64,000 nt of DNA from JBBQNR01 sp038330145 (GCA_038330145.1 JBBQNR010000004.1:1-64000), one strand, 5' to 3'. Numbered from the stretch's first letter, positions 41,573 to 50,931 are shown. Numbers and translations: made by a program. The notes: generated by a model not told the origin, from the sequence alone.

Positions 41573-42367
41573 ATGAGCTCCAGCGTCGATTGGCGAAACC
41601 TCGTCAGGCATGCTCGCCGCCTGCCCCCGATCGTTCCCCGGCTGGGCTGGCGCGCACTGCGCGCGCTCTCGTTCCCTGGGGCAATCGCGCGCTGGCTGCG
41701 GGATCGGAGGGCCTATCGCACGATGCCGGGAGCAGAGAGATTGAGGTGGAGGGACAGCGACCCGCAGCTGTTCGACCGCCTGCCCGCATCCCCTTACGAC
41801 AGCCACTACTTCCACCAGGACGTTTGGGCGGCGAAAAACGTCGCTGCTCGCGTGCCGGAGCGCCACGTCGACGTTGGCTCCCGGGTCGACTACGTCGGAT
41901 TCCTGACCTCGCTGACTCGCGTCACCTTTGTGGACATCCGGCCGCTGGAGGCGGCAGTCGAGGGCCTCGACTCGGTCGCGGGAAGCGTGCTCGCGCTGCC
42001 GTTCGCCGACCGCTCGCTGGAGTCGGTCTCCTGTCTTCACGTCGCCGAGCACATCGGGCTGGGGCGGTACGGCGACGAGCTCAACCCGGACGGCACGAGA
42101 ACTGCCGCGGCCGAGCTGCAGCGGGTGATCCAGGCCGGTGGCCGGCTGCTCTTCTCGCTGCCGGTCGGCCGGCCGCGGCTCTGCTTCAACGCCCACCGCA
42201 TTCACTCCCCGGAGCAGATCGTGGCCATGTTCCAGGAGCTGGAGCTGGTGGAGTTCTCCGGCGTCGACGACGCCGGCACCTTCAAGCGTCACCGCTCGCT
42301 CGCAGAGCTCGAGGGCTCACGCTACGCGTGCGGGATGTTCCACTTCACCAGGCCGGCGTCCCGATAG
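41573..42367 (+). CDS. DUF268-family methyltransferase-like protein
   Basis: 264 aa from ATG 41573. The pattern YDSHYFHQDVWAAKNVAARVPERHVDVGSRVDYVGFLTSLTRVTFVDIRPLEAAVEGL, then VSCLHVAEHIGLGRYGDELNPDGTRTAAAELQRVIQAGGRLLFSLPVGRPRLCFNAHRIHSPEQI, is diagnostic of DUF268, a degenerate SAM-methyltransferase fold found in glycan loci. The HVDVGSR segment replaces the usual glycine-rich motif I. The N-terminal 55 residues are basic and amphipathic. Function is unproven; sugar methylation is the usual guess. It is convergent with the GT2 gene at 42397. Confidence 0.85.
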   Translation: MSSSVDWRNLVRHARRLPPIVPRLGWRALRALSFPGAIARWLRDRRAYRTMPGAERLRWRDSDPQLFDRLPASPYDSHYFHQDVWAAKNVAARVPERHVDVGSRVDYVGFLTSLTRVTFVDIRPLEAAVEGLDSVAGSVLALPFADRSLESVSCLHVAEHIGLGRYGDELNPDGTRTAAAELQRVIQAGGRLLFSLPVGRPRLCFNAHRIHSPEQIVAMFQELELVEFSGVDDAGTFKRHRSLAELEGSRYACGMFHFTRPASR

Positions 42368-42396
42368 TCCCGCAGCTCGGCCGGCTCGCTTCGGCA

Positions 42397-43335
42397 TCAG
42401 AGCCGCGCCCGCTGGCGTTCGGCCCGGCGGCGATCGTCGATGCCCGCCCGCCGGTCACCCGCGCGGCGGTCGCCGGCCTCGGTCAGGTCGATGGCGGAAA
42501 CCGGTGGCAGGATCTGATCTGCCTCGAGTGGGACCTCCCGCGCCGCAGCATCGGTGCGCTGTCGCTGCAACGCGGCGTAGCGGCGCACGTAGTGATGGCG
42601 CAGGTGGATCCTGTACGCGATCGCGAGCGTGTCGACGAACATACGCCGCACAGCCGCGTTCGAGATCCCACTTCCCGAGAAGCGGTAATCGAGGCGGATC
42701 GGCATCTCCTCGATGCGGTCGAAGCCGAACTCGGCCCCGACGGCCATCAGCTCGAGGTCGTAGGCATAGCGCTTGATCATCAGCAGCGGCACGACGGTGT
42801 CGAGCATCTCGCGCCGGAACAGCTTCGCGCCGACCTGCGTGTCGCGCACGTTGATGCGGAACAGCGCGCGGATCAGCCACTGAAACCCCCACGAGTACAC
42901 GCGCCGGATCAGCGGATAGCTGACCTTGCTGGCCGGATGCCGCTTGCTGCCGATCACCGCGTCGATGTCCGGCGCCTGCTCGAAGCGGCGCGCCGCCTCC
43001 ACGATCACTTCCGGCTGGATGTCGAGGTCGCTGTCCAGCCAACCCACCAGGCGGCCACGCGCGTGGGCCAGACCGCATGTGACTGCCACTCCCTTGCCCT
43101 GGTGCTGCTCGTAGCGCAGCACCCGCAGGCGTGGATCGGACACGGCGCTGGCCAGCTCGGCGCTGCCGTCCGTGCTGCCGTCGTCGACGACGATCACCTC
43201 GCACGGGCGCTCCAGCTGCTCCAGCGCGCGGAACATCTCGCGCACGCTGTCCTCGATGAAGGCGGCGCCGTTGCGAACCGGCGTCACCAGAGTCAGGTAC
43301 GGCGTGACGCTTTGAGCCTGGGCGTCGCCGCTCAC
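42397..43335 (-). CDS. Family 2 glycosyltransferase (polyprenyl-phosphate hexose synthase-like)
   Basis: 312 aa from GTG 43335, overlapping the flippase stop (GTGA). GT-A features: LTLVTPVRNGAAFIEDSVREMFRAL, VIVVDDGSTDGSAELA, HARGRLVGWLDSDLDIQPE (DxD), VIGSKRHPASKVSYPLIRRVYSWGFQWLIRALFRINVRDTQVGAKLFRREML and KRYAYDLELMAVGAEFGFDRIEEMPIRLDYRFSGSGIS. This is the GtrB/dolichyl-phosphate-glucosyltransferase style, but without C-terminal membrane helices. The tail after about 260 is highly charged with a GDRRAGDRRAG repeat. It may supply a lipid-linked sugar to the GT-C-like proteins nearby. Confidence 0.88.
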   Translation of the reverse strand: MSGDAQAQSVTPYLTLVTPVRNGAAFIEDSVREMFRALEQLERPCEVIVVDDGSTDGSAELASAVSDPRLRVLRYEQHQGKGVAVTCGLAHARGRLVGWLDSDLDIQPEVIVEAARRFEQAPDIDAVIGSKRHPASKVSYPLIRRVYSWGFQWLIRALFRINVRDTQVGAKLFRREMLDTVVPLLMIKRYAYDLELMAVGAEFGFDRIEEMPIRLDYRFSGSGISNAAVRRMFVDTLAIAYRIHLRHHYVRRYAALQRQRTDAAAREVPLEADQILPPVSAIDLTEAGDRRAGDRRAGIDDRRRAERQRARL

Positions 43336-44714
43336 GGTGCGGCGCCACTCACGTTGCGCGGGGTCATCAAGAGCCTGTGGAAGCGCAGCTCGTTGCCGAA
43401 CAGCACGATCGTGACCACGATCGCCTGCACGAGCGCGATCTGCGCCGGCGAGTCGTGGAAGATCGAGATGCCGGCGATCTGCAGCAGGATGCCGGCTCCC
43501 AGCAGCATGCTCCAGCGCCGGTCCTCGACGGCGACCGAATAGATCACGAGCAGGTAGAGGAGCGAGAGCCCCGCCCCCGCCCAGACGATCGGCAGCACGC
43601 CGTCGGTGGCTTCGAGGTACTTGCTCCCGAACATCAGCCGGACCACGGACTCCGGCGCCACGATCGCCGGCAGCGCCGCCACCACGGTCGTGATCGCGAC
43701 CAGCAGCCCGGCGATCCGGAGTACCCGGCCCGTCTCCCTGCTGGTGTGGCGGGTGCGGGCGGCGTTGGGCACCATCACGACGGCGATCGCGGCCGGCAGG
43801 AACATGACCACCTTGCCGATCGTCGAGAGGGCGGCGTAAATGCCTACCTCGTGGGAGGACAGGAACAGCTTGGCCAGCAGCACGTCGAGGTTGCTGAGCA
43901 CGGCAAAAGCGATGAACGCGAGGCTGGCGGTGACCGCGCGTACGTTCGGCAAGCGCCGAAGGCCGGTCGTTGCCGCTCCCGTGCCACGACCGATCAGGTA
44001 CCCGCGCAGCAACCATGCGGCTCCCACCAGTACGACCGCGATGCCGAGCGCCTGACCGGCGAGCGCGCCGCCCGAGCCTCCCGCCGGCGTTGCGGCCCAC
44101 GGAACTCCGAACGCGATCCGCGAGACGGCGATCGCAAGCAGCATCAGGCCGTATGCGAGGTAGCGGTCCATCCCCTGCAGCGCGCCCATCGCGACCGGAA
44201 GCATGAAGCCGACCACCACCAGTGGCGCAAGCGCGATCGCGGGACCGGCGGATTGCAGGTCCAGCACGTCGACGACCATCGGGATCGTCAGCGTGTAGAG
44301 AGCGCCCACGATCGCGGCGATGATCGCCACGTGCGCGATCGCGTGACGGATCAGGTATCTGACGCGGTCGGGGCGACCGTCTGCCATGTGGGTGGCGATG
44401 CGTTCGGCGATCACGGTCTGCGCCGCCCCGGTAGGCACTGTTATGACGACCAGCAGAGCGAGAAGTGCCGTCAAATCGCCGAAGCTGGCCGGCGACAGCA
44501 CGCGACTGAAGATCAGGTTCGATCCGTAGTTGGTGACGCTCGCGAGCAGCGTCAGCACCACCATCACGGAGGCGCCCTTGCCCATTCGCGACAGCAACGG
44601 CTTCGTCGAGGCGGCCTCGGCAGGCTCGGGATGAGCCGCGGGCGGCTCGAGCAGCTCCTGCTCGTTGCTGGGCGACCTCGATCGCTCCGCGCGGCTGGTC
44701 TTCGTCTCTACCAT
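43332..44714 (-). CDS. Wzx-like oligosaccharide flippase (polysaccharide transporter family)
   Basis: 460 aa from ATG 44714. A polar N-terminal tail of about 45 residues precedes 12 hydrophobic helices, starting GKGASVMVVLTLLASVTNYGSNLIFSRVLSPASFGDLTALLALLVVITVPTGAAQTVIAERIA, characteristic of the PST/MOP flippases. The segment VLSNLDVLLAKLFLSSHEVGIYAALSTIGKVVMFLPAAIAVVMVPNAA is also family-typical. It is distinct from the MurJ-like flippase at 26854. It is co-transcribed with the GT2 gene at 42397. The 185-bp divergent gap to 44900 should contain promoters; I see no clear boxes. Confidence 0.9.
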   Translation of the reverse strand: MVETKTSRAERSRSPSNEQELLEPPAAHPEPAEAASTKPLLSRMGKGASVMVVLTLLASVTNYGSNLIFSRVLSPASFGDLTALLALLVVITVPTGAAQTVIAERIATHMADGRPDRVRYLIRHAIAHVAIIAAIVGALYTLTIPMVVDVLDLQSAGPAIALAPLVVVGFMLPVAMGALQGMDRYLAYGLMLLAIAVSRIAFGVPWAATPAGGSGGALAGQALGIAVVLVGAAWLLRGYLIGRGTGAATTGLRRLPNVRAVTASLAFIAFAVLSNLDVLLAKLFLSSHEVGIYAALSTIGKVVMFLPAAIAVVMVPNAARTRHTSRETGRVLRIAGLLVAITTVVAALPAIVAPESVVRLMFGSKYLEATDGVLPIVWAGAGLSLLYLLVIYSVAVEDRRWSMLLGAGILLQIAGISIFHDSPAQIALVQAIVVTIVLFGNELRFHRLLMTPRNVSGAAP

Positions 44715-44899
44715 GGCTGAGGAGGCTGCCTCGGGACCCCAAAATCTAAACCAGGCGGTCGCCGGTTAGTTGCGCCCGCCGCGATTCCGGCGGTCTGCGG
44801 GGGTGCCGCGATGCCGCCGCTATAGTGCCCGCCGGCTGCGTTGGTCTCCACACATGCACGCACTGAACACCCTGCACGCGGCCACCGTCGAGCTCCCGC

Positions 44900-47089
44900 A
44901 TGACTGAGCAACCGGTCGCCTCGACAACATCCGGCTCGGCGGAGGCCGCGCCGAAGACGCGACTCGCGGACCGCTCCTCCTCCAGACGGCGGATGAGATC
45001 CGGGCTCGAGCAACGGCTTGCGCGATTGCTGTCCGTCGTCGCTCGTCTGCCGAGGCCGGCCCAGACGCTGCTCGCGACGCTCGTCTATGCCGGTGTCGCG
45101 ATCCAGCTCACCTGGCCGCTGGTGACGGACCTGCACTCGATCATCTTCGGCGCCTTCGGGGACCTCACCGGCGGAATGGCGATCATGCGCGAGACCGTAG
45201 AGGGCCATCACAATCCGTTCCTCCCCGGCACCCTCCACGACCTCAGCGCTCCGGAGGGCAGGCCGATCGAGTGGACGCAGAACATCGCGGCCTTCTCCAG
45301 CACCGGCGTCCTGTACCTGCTGACGCTCATCTTCGGCGCGGTGCCGGCGTTCTCGCTCTTCACGCTGGGCGGTTTCGTGGCATCGGGGACCGCGATGTTC
45401 CTGCTGGCGCGCCGTCTGACGGGCAACTTCTTCGTCAGCCTGCTGATCGGCTGGGCGTTCGCCTTCTACCCGTATCCGGTCGTGAAGGCGGGAGGTCACA
45501 TTCATTTCGTCCATGGCTGGCCACTGGTCCTGATCTTCTGGCGAATGCTCGTCCTGCACGAATCGCCATCCCGCAGGAACGGCGTGCTGGCCGGACTTGC
45601 CACCGTCATCGCGCTCTCCTGGTCGCAGTACTACCTCCTGATCGGCGGTGTCGCGTTCGCGGCCCTGTTCGCGGTTGGCGTCGTAGCTCCGGCCATCCGG
45701 CGCCGCCAGGTGGCCGGAAATCTGAGGGCCCACCTCGTCGCCGCGGGAATCGTCTCCGCGTTTACCGCCGGGCTGGTCCTGCTGACCGTTGCGAGCGGCA
45801 GGGGGACGGGAACCGAAACGCAAACCCTACAGGCTCTGTACGCGTACTCGGCTCGGCCCTTCGAGTACCTGGTCCCACCGGGCGGCACCGCGATCGTCGG
45901 CGACCACACAGGTCCCTGGTTGCAGCGCCACATCCACGGATCCAACTTCGCCGAGAGCACCCTCTACGTCGGGCTTTCGATGGTGGCCCTGTCGCTGGTC
46001 GCGCTGGTCGCGGCGGCACGCCGGCGGCTGACGCCGGCATTGACCTGGGTCGTCGTGGCCGCCGCCTTCACCGGCGTCGTTGCGCTGCTCTTCTCCGCGC
46101 CCCCGAAGGTGGCAGCGTTCGGCCACCTCTTCCCGTTCCCGTCGCTGCTCGTTCACGACGTGGCCGGGGCATGGCGCGTGTACGCGCGTTTCGTGATGGT
46201 CGTGATGCTGGTGGTCTGCGTGCTGGCCGCCATCGGCCTTCAACGCCTGCTGCGCGGCAGGCCCCTGGTCGTGCAGGCCGTCATCCTGATCGCCGTCAGC
46301 GTGGTCGTCGTTCTCGACCTCAGAATCCGCCCGGTGGGCACCAACACGATGGTGATCCCGCCGATCTACAAAGCGCTGAAGGAACTGCCCGACGGCCTGG
46401 TTGTCGAGTATCCGATCGAGGCCGCCGGCCACGGGGACTACTCGGCCGAGTTCTTTCAGGACTTCCACGGCAAGCCGATCCTGAACGGATTCGACTCGGA
46501 GACTCTCTCGGAGTTCCGCGCGCTGCGGCTCGACAAGCTCACACGCCCTGTCACGCCGGGCCGGCTCAGCATGGTGGGCGTGCGCTATGTCGTGGTGACG
46601 CACGTGCCGATCGAGGCCGGAGTGACGAGACCGGGCAGGCCGGGCAAGGGACTTCACCTCATCATGCCCGGGAAGTACGCCTCGCTGTATTCCGTGCAGG
46701 CCAAGCCTCTTCCGCTCGTCACGCTTGGTCCCGGCTTCAGCCTTCCGGAGCAGACGCCCACCGGCATCATTCAATGGCTCAGCAGCGACGAGGGCGAGAT
46801 TGAGGTGAGGGCTCCGTGCTCCCCATGCGTCGGCACCCTGAACGTCGTCGCGACCAGCTTCGCGCAGCCGCGCTCGGTCACGTTGCGCGGCCCGGACGGG
46901 CGCACGCTCGCCGTGCGCCGGGTCGGCATCAGGCCGCAAAGCATCTCCTTCCCGGTCCGTTTCGATCGCCGGGCGCTGGTGAAGGTCACGACCAGCCCCG
47001 GACCGCAGCCCGCCGGCCGCGCCGACACGCGCAGCCTCAGCGTCTCGATGGGCCGACAGCGACTCAGGCTTCGAAGCCCAGCTCGCTGA
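44900..47089 (+). CDS. Large GT-C-like membrane protein with C-terminal Cys-x2-Cys domain
   Basis: 729 aa from ATG 44900. After about 50 polar residues come roughly 10-11 helices (about 52-470). The first extracytoplasmic loop reads TWPLVTDLHSIIFGAFGDLTGGMAIMRETVEGHHNPFLPGTLHDLSAPEGRPIEWTQN, similar in place to GT-C catalytic loops. The C-terminal outer domain (about 480-729) contains WLSSDEGEIEVRAPCSPCVGTLNVVATSFAQPRSVTLRGPDG. A paralogue with the same order and the same EGEIEVRAPCxPC motif is at 51761. Probable roles are glycan assembly at the outer membrane face. The end overlaps the convergent GT4 gene by 26 bp. Confidence 0.75.
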   Translation: MTEQPVASTTSGSAEAAPKTRLADRSSSRRRMRSGLEQRLARLLSVVARLPRPAQTLLATLVYAGVAIQLTWPLVTDLHSIIFGAFGDLTGGMAIMRETVEGHHNPFLPGTLHDLSAPEGRPIEWTQNIAAFSSTGVLYLLTLIFGAVPAFSLFTLGGFVASGTAMFLLARRLTGNFFVSLLIGWAFAFYPYPVVKAGGHIHFVHGWPLVLIFWRMLVLHESPSRRNGVLAGLATVIALSWSQYYLLIGGVAFAALFAVGVVAPAIRRRQVAGNLRAHLVAAGIVSAFTAGLVLLTVASGRGTGTETQTLQALYAYSARPFEYLVPPGGTAIVGDHTGPWLQRHIHGSNFAESTLYVGLSMVALSLVALVAAARRRLTPALTWVVVAAAFTGVVALLFSAPPKVAAFGHLFPFPSLLVHDVAGAWRVYARFVMVVMLVVCVLAAIGLQRLLRGRPLVVQAVILIAVSVVVVLDLRIRPVGTNTMVIPPIYKALKELPDGLVVEYPIEAAGHGDYSAEFFQDFHGKPILNGFDSETLSEFRALRLDKLTRPVTPGRLSMVGVRYVVVTHVPIEAGVTRPGRPGKGLHLIMPGKYASLYSVQAKPLPLVTLGPGFSLPEQTPTGIIQWLSSDEGEIEVRAPCSPCVGTLNVVATSFAQPRSVTLRGPDGRTLAVRRVGIRPQSISFPVRFDRRALVKVTTSPGPQPAGRADTRSLSVSMGRQRLRLRSPAR

Positions 47090-48215
47090 GCGGCCGCTCG
47101 AGTAGCGCCCCCCAGTCGAAGCCCCTGGCGTAGTCGAGCGCGGCCCGGCGCCGCTGCTGCCAGCGCTCGCCATCGCTGAGCGCGCGCTCGATCGCGTCGG
47201 CGAGCGCGCCGGCGTCGAAGGGGATCAGCTCCGCGCCTGCCCGCTGCGCCAGCTCCTGCGCGTTGTGGGGCAGATCGGTCATCACGATCGGCAGCCCGGC
47301 GGCGAGATATGCCTTCAGCTTCGAGGGGTCGGCGTGCTGGGTGAGGACGTTGTCGGTGGGGTCGTAGGCCGCGACTGCCACGCTGCCGCTCGCAAGGAAC
47401 GACTCGACGCTGCGCTGGTCGTCGATGAACCCGGCGAAGCTGAGCCGACCGTCCAGGCCGGCGCGCGCTGCCTGCTCGCGCAGCCCCTGCTCCAGCGGGC
47501 CCGAGCCGGCGATCTCGGCGACGAAGTCGACGCTGCGCCTGGCGAGCAGGTCGAGAGCCTCCACCAGCAGCCCGACTCCCTGCCGCCTGATCAGATGGCC
47601 GACGTACAGGACCCGGCGCGCCTTCCAGCCGTCCTCGGCCGTGACCGGCACGCGGTCCACCCAGGCGCCGATCGGCACCACGTGGGAACGAGCCGCCTGC
47701 TCCGGCCGCAGGCCGAGGCGCTCGTTGCGGCCATTCAGCGCCGCCTCGGACAGCTCGAAGCGGGCGTTCGCCGAACGGCAGCAGAGTGCGTCGAAGCGGT
47801 CGTAGGCTCTTGTGAGGGCGTTGTCGCCGAAGCGGTTCGGAACGAAGTCGACCGCCCAGTAGACGACCTTGCCGGCGCGCCCGAGCCGCCTCGCGAGCAG
47901 GCCGCGCGCGCAGGCGAGGTTGTTGAAGCCGAGCCAGCCGTCGACCCGTTCGGGCCAGAGCGGCACCAGCGGGTCGAGGACGTAGGTGAACGGTGGCCGC
48001 GAGGGCAGCCGGACGCGCCGCACCCGCGGCTCGCTGTCGGGCTCGTAGACGGTGATCACGTGCTGGGGCTCCTGCTCGGGCTCGAGCGGGTGGAACACGG
48101 TCGTGAGCCGCCGCGCTCGGTGCTGTAGCAGGAAGTCGATCAGCCCCGAAGCGGGTGGCGAGGGGCCGGCGCCGTTGACGGCGACGAAGAAGCTGCTGTC
48201 CGAGATCCGGCGCAT
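47064..48215 (-). CDS. Family 4 glycosyltransferase, ADPSKLKAYLAAG subgroup
   Basis: 383 aa from ATG 48215 (MRRISDSSFFVAVNGAGPSPPASGLIDFLLQ). The N-terminal acceptor domain holds VVYWAVDFVPNRFGDNALTRAYDRFDALCCRSANARFELSEAAL; the donor domain holds RRVLYVGHLIRRQGVGLLVEALDLLARR and NVLTQHADPSKLKAYLAAGLPIVMTDLPHNAQEL. It lacks a clear E-x7-E motif; the ADPSKLKAYLAAG segment takes its place, as in a recognised GT4 subset. Sugar unknown. It follows the GT2 gene at 48218 by 2 bp and is likely co-transcribed. Confidence 0.82.
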   Translation of the reverse strand: MRRISDSSFFVAVNGAGPSPPASGLIDFLLQHRARRLTTVFHPLEPEQEPQHVITVYEPDSEPRVRRVRLPSRPPFTYVLDPLVPLWPERVDGWLGFNNLACARGLLARRLGRAGKVVYWAVDFVPNRFGDNALTRAYDRFDALCCRSANARFELSEAALNGRNERLGLRPEQAARSHVVPIGAWVDRVPVTAEDGWKARRVLYVGHLIRRQGVGLLVEALDLLARRSVDFVAEIAGSGPLEQGLREQAARAGLDGRLSFAGFIDDQRSVESFLASGSVAVAAYDPTDNVLTQHADPSKLKAYLAAGLPIVMTDLPHNAQELAQRAGAELIPFDAGALADAIERALSDGERWQQRRRAALDYARGFDWGALLERPLSELGFEA

Positions 48216-48217
48216 GC

Positions 48218-49036
48218 TTATCCCGCCGTGCGCGCGCGGCGCGCACACGCGCGCGCGACCACTAGCCCGGCCGCCCCGGCGCCAAGCTCGAGCGCCTTCA
48301 TCAGCATCATTCCCGCTGCGGTGAGGGGCTGGCGAGCCAGTCTCCTCCGGTTGCGGATGAACGCGGGCCGGAACAGTCGAGCCTGCTTTCGCGCGGCGGT
48401 GGAGTGCCTTCGCAGATAGACCTCTGCGCCCTTTCCGTAGTAGTACTTGGTGGCGACCGTCTCCCGCAGTCGCAGGCGACCCTCGTCGTGCCAGATCAGC
48501 GCATTGGTCCGCTGCACGGCGTCGTCGGCTGCCCGCACACGTTCGTGAAGGTCCCAGTCCTCGGGGCCGGCCGGGATGCTCTCGTCGAAGCCACCCGCGC
48601 GGTCGAACGCGTCGCGCGTGAAGAAACGCGCCGCCTCGATGGTGTCGTCGCCGATGTAGCAGGAACGCTCCAGCGCCTTGCAGCGCGTCCAGTAACCTTC
48701 CCCGAAGCTGACCTCCGGGATGACGACGGACTGAGCACCGCCTCGCGCGGCGTGCACGCATTCGCTGACGACGGAGCGTTCCAGCACCATGTCGCTGTCG
48801 ATGAACAGAAGAAACTCCCCGGTCGAGGCGCGCGAGCCGGCGTTGCGCTGCGCGCTCCTTTCGGGACCTGCAACCAGCACCGCATCCGCCAACTCGTGCG
48901 CGATCTGAAGGGTCCCGTCCGTCGAGTGGTTGTCGACCACGGTCAGCTCGACGTCTGGGTGATCCTGGGCTCGCGCGCTTTCGAGGCAGGTGGCTAGGGT
49001 CGTCGCCGAGTTGCGCGTGGGAACGACGATGCTCAC
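48218..49036 (-). CDS. Family 2 glycosyltransferase
   Basis: 272 aa from GTG 49036 (VSIVVPTRNSATTLATCLESA), with GAAGG 13 bases upstream; longer starts would abut or overlap the divergent gene. GT-A motifs: VELTVVDNHSTDGTLQIA, VAGPERSAQRNAGSRASTGEFLLFIDSDMVLE (DSD metal site) and GGFDESIPAGPEDWDLHERVRAADD. A C-terminal hydrophobic stretch (LTAAGMMLMKALELGAGAAGLVVARA) may anchor it to the membrane. It leads a two-gene unit with the GT4 at 47064 and leaves 60 bp to the divergent TTG at 49097. Confidence 0.87.
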   Translation of the reverse strand: MSIVVPTRNSATTLATCLESARAQDHPDVELTVVDNHSTDGTLQIAHELADAVLVAGPERSAQRNAGSRASTGEFLLFIDSDMVLERSVVSECVHAARGGAQSVVIPEVSFGEGYWTRCKALERSCYIGDDTIEAARFFTRDAFDRAGGFDESIPAGPEDWDLHERVRAADDAVQRTNALIWHDEGRLRLRETVATKYYYGKGAEVYLRRHSTAARKQARLFRPAFIRNRRRLARQPLTAAGMMLMKALELGAGAAGLVVARACARRARTAG

Positions 49037-49096
49037 CCGCCCAACCTTCGGGCGCTCGTCGCCCTCGGCCCGGGCGTCCGGGGCGGTGACCCTCAC

Positions 49097-50236
49097 TTGA
49101 GGCTGCTGACGCTCTCCTGGCGTTATCTCGACCACCCCGCCGCCGGCGGCGCCGAGCTGGTGACCCACGAGATCCTGAGCCGGCTCGCGCAGACGCACGA
49201 GGTCACCTGCTTCACGGCGTCGCATCCGGGCGCGAGCACGAGCAGCGTCATCGATGGGGTGAACGTGATCCGCCGTGGACGGCAGGCAACTGTGCATTTC
49301 TGGGCGTGGCGATGGCTACGCAAGAAGCACGGTGGATACGACTGGATAGTAGATCAGATCAACACGATCCCGTTCTTCACTCCGCTCTACGTTCCGGCGC
49401 ACAAGCGAGTCTTCTTCATCCACCAGCTCGCGCGCGAGTACTGGTGGCGCGAGACGCGCGGAGTGGCGAGGCTTGGGGCGCCATTCGGATACCTGGCGGA
49501 GCCGGCGATGATGCGGCTCTATCGCCACTCGCGCGGCGTGACGGGCTCCCAGTCCACGGCAGAGGACCTGGAGGCGCTCGGCATTGCCCGCGAACAGGTG
49601 ACCATCGTGCCCTATCCGCTCAGCATGCAGCCTCTGGAGGCGCTTACCGAGAAGGCTGAGCCACTCAGGATCGTTGTCTTGGGTCGCCTGACGCCGGCCA
49701 AGTTCATCGAGGAGGCGATCCGCGCCTTCGCGGACGTCCAGCGTCAGGTCCCCGACGCCGTCCTCGACGTCGTCGGCGCGGGAGACGATCCCTACAGGCG
49801 ACGTCTCGAGCGCATGGTGCGAGGGCTGGGCCTGCGTGGTGTCACCTTCCATGGTCGTGTCTCGGACGAGCGAAAGCGAGCCCTGCTGTCCCAGGCCCAC
49901 GTCCACATGTTCAGCTCGCACAGAGAGGGGTGGGGCCTGGTCGTGAGCGAGGCCGCCGCGATGGGCACTCCCTCGGTCGGGTACGACGCGCCCGGCGTGC
50001 GCGACTCGATCGGCGAGCAGCGGCTGCTGGTGCCGATAGGTGACACGTCCGCTCTCGCCGCCAAGGCCGTGATGCTGTACAGGGACGCGGCGCTCTGCGC
50101 GGAGGTTCAGGCTGCGGCCTGGCGCCGCACGTTCGAGATGTCGCCGAGCGCCACCGCCGCCAACTTCGCTCACGCGCTGGGGATAGAGCCCGGAGCCACG
50201 CCGTCCGGCGCACGGGCGATCAGCCCGATGAAGTGA
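49097..50236 (+). CDS. Family 4 glycosyltransferase
   Basis: 379 aa from TTG 49097 (LRLLTLSWRYLDHPAAGGAELVTHEILSRLAQ). N-terminal GGAELVTHEILSRL and YDWIVDQINTIPFFTPLYVPAHKRVFFIHQLAREYWW; donor domain LRIVVLGRLTPAKFIEEAIRAFADV and SSHREGWGLVVSEAAAMGTPSVGYDAPGVRDSI (E-x7-E). Codon and base composition locally drop in GC around 49340-49380 compared with neighbours. The 3' end overlaps the convergent methyltransferase gene by 67 bp, the longest such overlap in the window, so the last about 22 residues may be poorly conserved. Confidence 0.88.
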   Translation: MRLLTLSWRYLDHPAAGGAELVTHEILSRLAQTHEVTCFTASHPGASTSSVIDGVNVIRRGRQATVHFWAWRWLRKKHGGYDWIVDQINTIPFFTPLYVPAHKRVFFIHQLAREYWWRETRGVARLGAPFGYLAEPAMMRLYRHSRGVTGSQSTAEDLEALGIAREQVTIVPYPLSMQPLEALTEKAEPLRIVVLGRLTPAKFIEEAIRAFADVQRQVPDAVLDVVGAGDDPYRRRLERMVRGLGLRGVTFHGRVSDERKRALLSQAHVHMFSSHREGWGLVVSEAAAMGTPSVGYDAPGVRDSIGEQRLLVPIGDTSALAAKAVMLYRDAALCAEVQAAAWRRTFEMSPSATAANFAHALGIEPGATPSGARAISPMK

Positions 50237-50931
50237 GCGTGCCGTGGATTGCGTTCGGCCAGCGCTGCGCTGAGCCGGCCGAGTGCCGGCCAGTAGGTGG
50301 CGCCAAAGACTGATTCCGGCAGCAGGCCATGTGACCGGCAGAGCGAGTCCAGCGCCGAGAGCGTCACGACGTGCACGTGCTGCCACGACTCCCCGCGACC
50401 CTCGGTGCCGGTCGGGTGAAGCGCGAACGGATTGCCGACCGAGCCTCGATTGCTGATGTTGGTGAGCGAGAACGGCATGAACCCAAGCAGCAGCGCGCCG
50501 ATGTTGACCCAGCCGGCGAGGTTCTCGGTGCACAGCACCAGCAGCCCTCCCGGTCTCAGCACGCGGACGCTCTCCTCGAGGAAGTGATCCAGCCGTCGCA
50601 CGTGCTCGATGACCTGGTTGGCGTGCACGACGTCGAAGCTGTCGTCGTCGAAGGGCCAGTGCTGCTCCAAGTCTCCCTCTCGAACGTCATAACCACGCGC
50701 GCGGGCACGTTCGCGTGGCCCTTCACCGACCTCGATGCCGGCCACCTGATCGGGCGGGACACCGAGTCTCGCGGCGACCTGCGCGGTCCATGACCCGTCG
50801 TCGCAACCCACGTCGAGCAGGTGGGCATCCGGCCTGTGCGGGATCGCGGCGAGCAGCTTGCGGCGGTACTCGTCGTCGCCGTCCTCGTAGATCTTCTGCA
50901 GTCGCTTCTTCGCGGCGGGACCCAGCTTCAT
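50170..50931 (-). CDS. Class I SAM-dependent methyltransferase
   Basis: 253 aa from ATG 50931, overlapping the stop of the upstream methyltransferase (ATGA). Motifs: HLLDVGCDDGSWTAQVAARLG (about residues 38-58), VAGIEVGEGPRERARARG, WPFDDDSFDVVHANQVIEHVRRLDHFLEESVRVLRPGGLLVLCTENLAGWVNIGALLLGFMPF. The post-methylase segment (SNRGSVGNPFALHP ... HVHVVTLSALDSLCRSHGL) is common in glycan-locus methyltransferases. It is paired with a second methyltransferase gene, suggesting two methyl groups on one glycan, or a dimeric pair. Confidence 0.85.
   Translation of the reverse strand: MKLGPAAKKRLQKIYEDGDDEYRRKLLAAIPHRPDAHLLDVGCDDGSWTAQVAARLGVPPDQVAGIEVGEGPRERARARGYDVREGDLEQHWPFDDDSFDVVHANQVIEHVRRLDHFLEESVRVLRPGGLLVLCTENLAGWVNIGALLLGFMPFSLTNISNRGSVGNPFALHPTGTEGRGESWQHVHVVTLSALDSLCRSHGLLPESVFGATYWPALGRLSAALAERNPRHAHFIGLIARAPDGVAPGSIPSA

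Noticed and set aside
47064..48761. Longer GT4 product beginning near 48761
   Set aside because: The extra 180 residues are a shadow of the GT2 gene at 48218-49036; ATG 48215 gives a normal-size GT4.
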